This document shows, one piece after another, positions 5,487 to 6,066 of a stretch of 6,066 nucleotides of DNA. The stretch comes from WTJY01 sp045105475 (GTDB taxonomy: Bacteria > Chloroflexota > Anaerolineae > Promineifilales > Promineifilaceae). Position 1 is the first letter of the stretch. The number at the start of each line of letters is the position of its first letter. A program made the position numbers and the translations under genes. The notes below the pieces were generated by a model that saw nothing but the letters and a program-made list of their open reading frames with translations, had not been told where the DNA came from and searched no databases. Location: contig JBGCDP010000321.1 of the NCBI GenBank assembly GCA_045105475.1, positions 1 to 6,066 on the forward strand. Reading direction: 5' to 3'.

Positions 5487-5545
5487 AAAACAAAAGAGGT
5501 GTCGCTGTCGGCCGAATGGTTAACAGCGACATCTCTTTTGTTTTT
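5487..5545 (+). terminator. Very long bidirectional intrinsic terminator
   Basis: Bases 5487-5508 pair with 5523-5544 over 22 bp with a single G-U pair (5499/5532) and no mismatch. The loop is 14 nt and begins with CGGCCG. The right arm ends in TTTTG followed by TTTTT (5541-5545), and the left arm starts with AAAACAAAA, so both strands see a stem followed by a U-tract. It would end exoprotein transcription on the plus strand and stop any minus-strand transcript coming from downstream. Confidence 0.9.
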
Positions 5546-5725
5546 ACACATATGGTTAACAAAAATAGATGGGAGGGGCTACTACTGAAACTTCCACAGC
5601 TCTCTCCAGTACGTAGTTATCACACCTTACTTTTGCCTGTACAAGACATAAGATATTGGCTGAAGCAATTTCGCTTCATTACAGATATTTGCATAGTAGC
5701 AAACACACATAAGGAGATATCTGAC
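5546..5725 (+). promoter_or_regulatory. Upstream region of the membrane-protein gene, with ribosome binding site
   Basis: This 180-bp AT-rich stretch should hold the promoter of the next gene, because a terminator lies just before it. TAAGAT (5649-5654) could be a -10 box with TTACTT (5627-5632) as a weak -35 box, 16 bp apart. A 6-bp hairpin TGAAGC/GCTTCA lies at 5661-5678. AGATAT occurs at 5651, 5683 and 5715, each exactly 32 bp apart. AAGGAG (5711-5716) is a good Shine-Dalgarno sequence 9 nt before the GTG start. The promoter boxes are weak guesses. Confidence 0.4.
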
Positions 5726-6066
5726 GTGTTAGATTCAGACAAGGAAGAGGATGATAGTGGAATCTTGGGCATCTTTGGTTTAAACCGAGATGAGTTTACC
5801 GGATTTATTGTTGTCGTTGCCGCTATATTGTTAGCCCTACTTTATTTTAGAGGCTGCTCATCAATACCGGACCCAAAACAAACGATTTTGCCCCAATCGG
5901 CCGATGGCTTGGCTGAGGCTGATAGAGAGGGAAAGACTGCGGTTACGGATCTCCGAATCGGATATCGGCCGGACTATGTTCATTTTGATGGCACAGGCGA
6001 AAAAAGCCAGCCGGTTGAATTGTTTATTAATGGGGCCAGCGTCGGAGAAACAGCGACAACGTTTCG
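5726..6066 (+). CDS. Single-pass membrane protein with Ig-like extracellular part, N-terminal part (cut by window end)
   Basis: The frame runs from GTG at 5726 to the window end, 113 codons without a stop. GTG was chosen because AAGGAG lies 9 nt upstream and no ATG start is available in this frame near it. Residues 1-10 are strongly acidic (LDSDKEEDD). Residues 24-41 (FTGFIVVVAAILLALLYF) form one membrane helix, followed by RGCSS. Then comes a flexible stretch, and from about residue 80 a beta-rich segment with RPDYVHFDGTGEKSQPVELF and INGASVGETATT. These match the G.GE.....V.VNG..VG pattern of bacterial Ig-like domains, so the protein is probably anchored in the membrane with its C-terminal part outside. 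In related proteins such a segment often precedes LysM or OmpA-like domains, which cannot be checked here. Its own terminator-bounded upstream region suggests independent expression. I do not recognise the gene. Confidence 0.8.
   Translation, partial: MLDSDKEEDDSGILGIFGLNRDEFTGFIVVVAAILLALLYFRGCSSIPDPKQTILPQSADGLAEADREGKTAVTDLRIGYRPDYVHFDGTGEKSQPVELFINGASVGETATTF

Noticed and set aside
5846..5863. Lipobox (FRGC) after the hydrophobic segment of the last gene
   Set aside because: The positions before the cysteine are Phe-Arg-Gly rather than Leu-Ala/Ser-Gly/Ala, and the acidic N-terminus does not look like a lipoprotein signal peptide, so a membrane helix fits better.
1..6066. CRISPR array, tRNA, rRNA, insertion sequence or attachment site
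   Set aside because: I read both strands for regularly spaced direct repeats, cloverleaf arms, transposase motifs and flanking duplications and saw none.

Overview
The window carries three protein-coding regions, two of them cut by the window edges, and two AT-rich intergenic stretches with secondary structure. The organism is probably a bacterium of the phylum Chloroflexota (Anaerolineae-like). This rests on a large secreted protein with DUF11-like and GEVED-like modules that ends in the tail YLPIILR, a type of ending I associate with Chloroflexota exoproteins, and on the moderate GC content. No rRNA or marker gene is present, so the assignment is an inference.

Layout: (1) bases 1-414, minus strand, hold the N-terminal 138 residues of an acyl-CoA dehydrogenase with the family signature. 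(2) Bases 415-638 are a shared divergent upstream region with a small hairpin, an 11-bp-spaced TGTAAC direct repeat and a strong ribosome binding site. (3) Bases 639-5342, plus strand, encode one 1567-residue secreted multidomain protein. In order it has a signal peptide, five tandem Ig-like modules of about 135 residues, a GEVED-like module beginning DFGDAP, a DUF11-like module, a Cys-containing Ig-like region, a carboxypeptidase-regulatory-like (CnaB-type) beta-sandwich, a cupredoxin-like fold without copper ligands, and the short YLPIILR tail. (4) Bases 5343-5725 are non-coding and hold two REP-like palindromes, a folded spacer, a very long bidirectional terminator hairpin and the upstream region of the next gene. 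(5) Bases 5726-6066, plus strand, hold the start of a single-pass membrane protein with an Ig-like extracellular part, cut by the window end.

The large protein looks like a cell-surface or matrix structural protein or adhesin. No enzyme active site is visible. The downstream membrane protein is also extracytoplasmic and Ig-like, but the strong terminator between them argues for separate transcription. The acyl-CoA dehydrogenase is divergently transcribed, and I see no functional link to the rest.

The main points for a second look are these. The palindrome CGGCCG occurs 16 times in about 6 kb, in coding and non-coding DNA and in all three codon phases. All 24 cysteines of the giant protein fall into 12 neighbouring pairs. 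Several short peptides recur far apart in the giant protein with only or mostly synonymous differences. The protein ends in a sorting-like tail.
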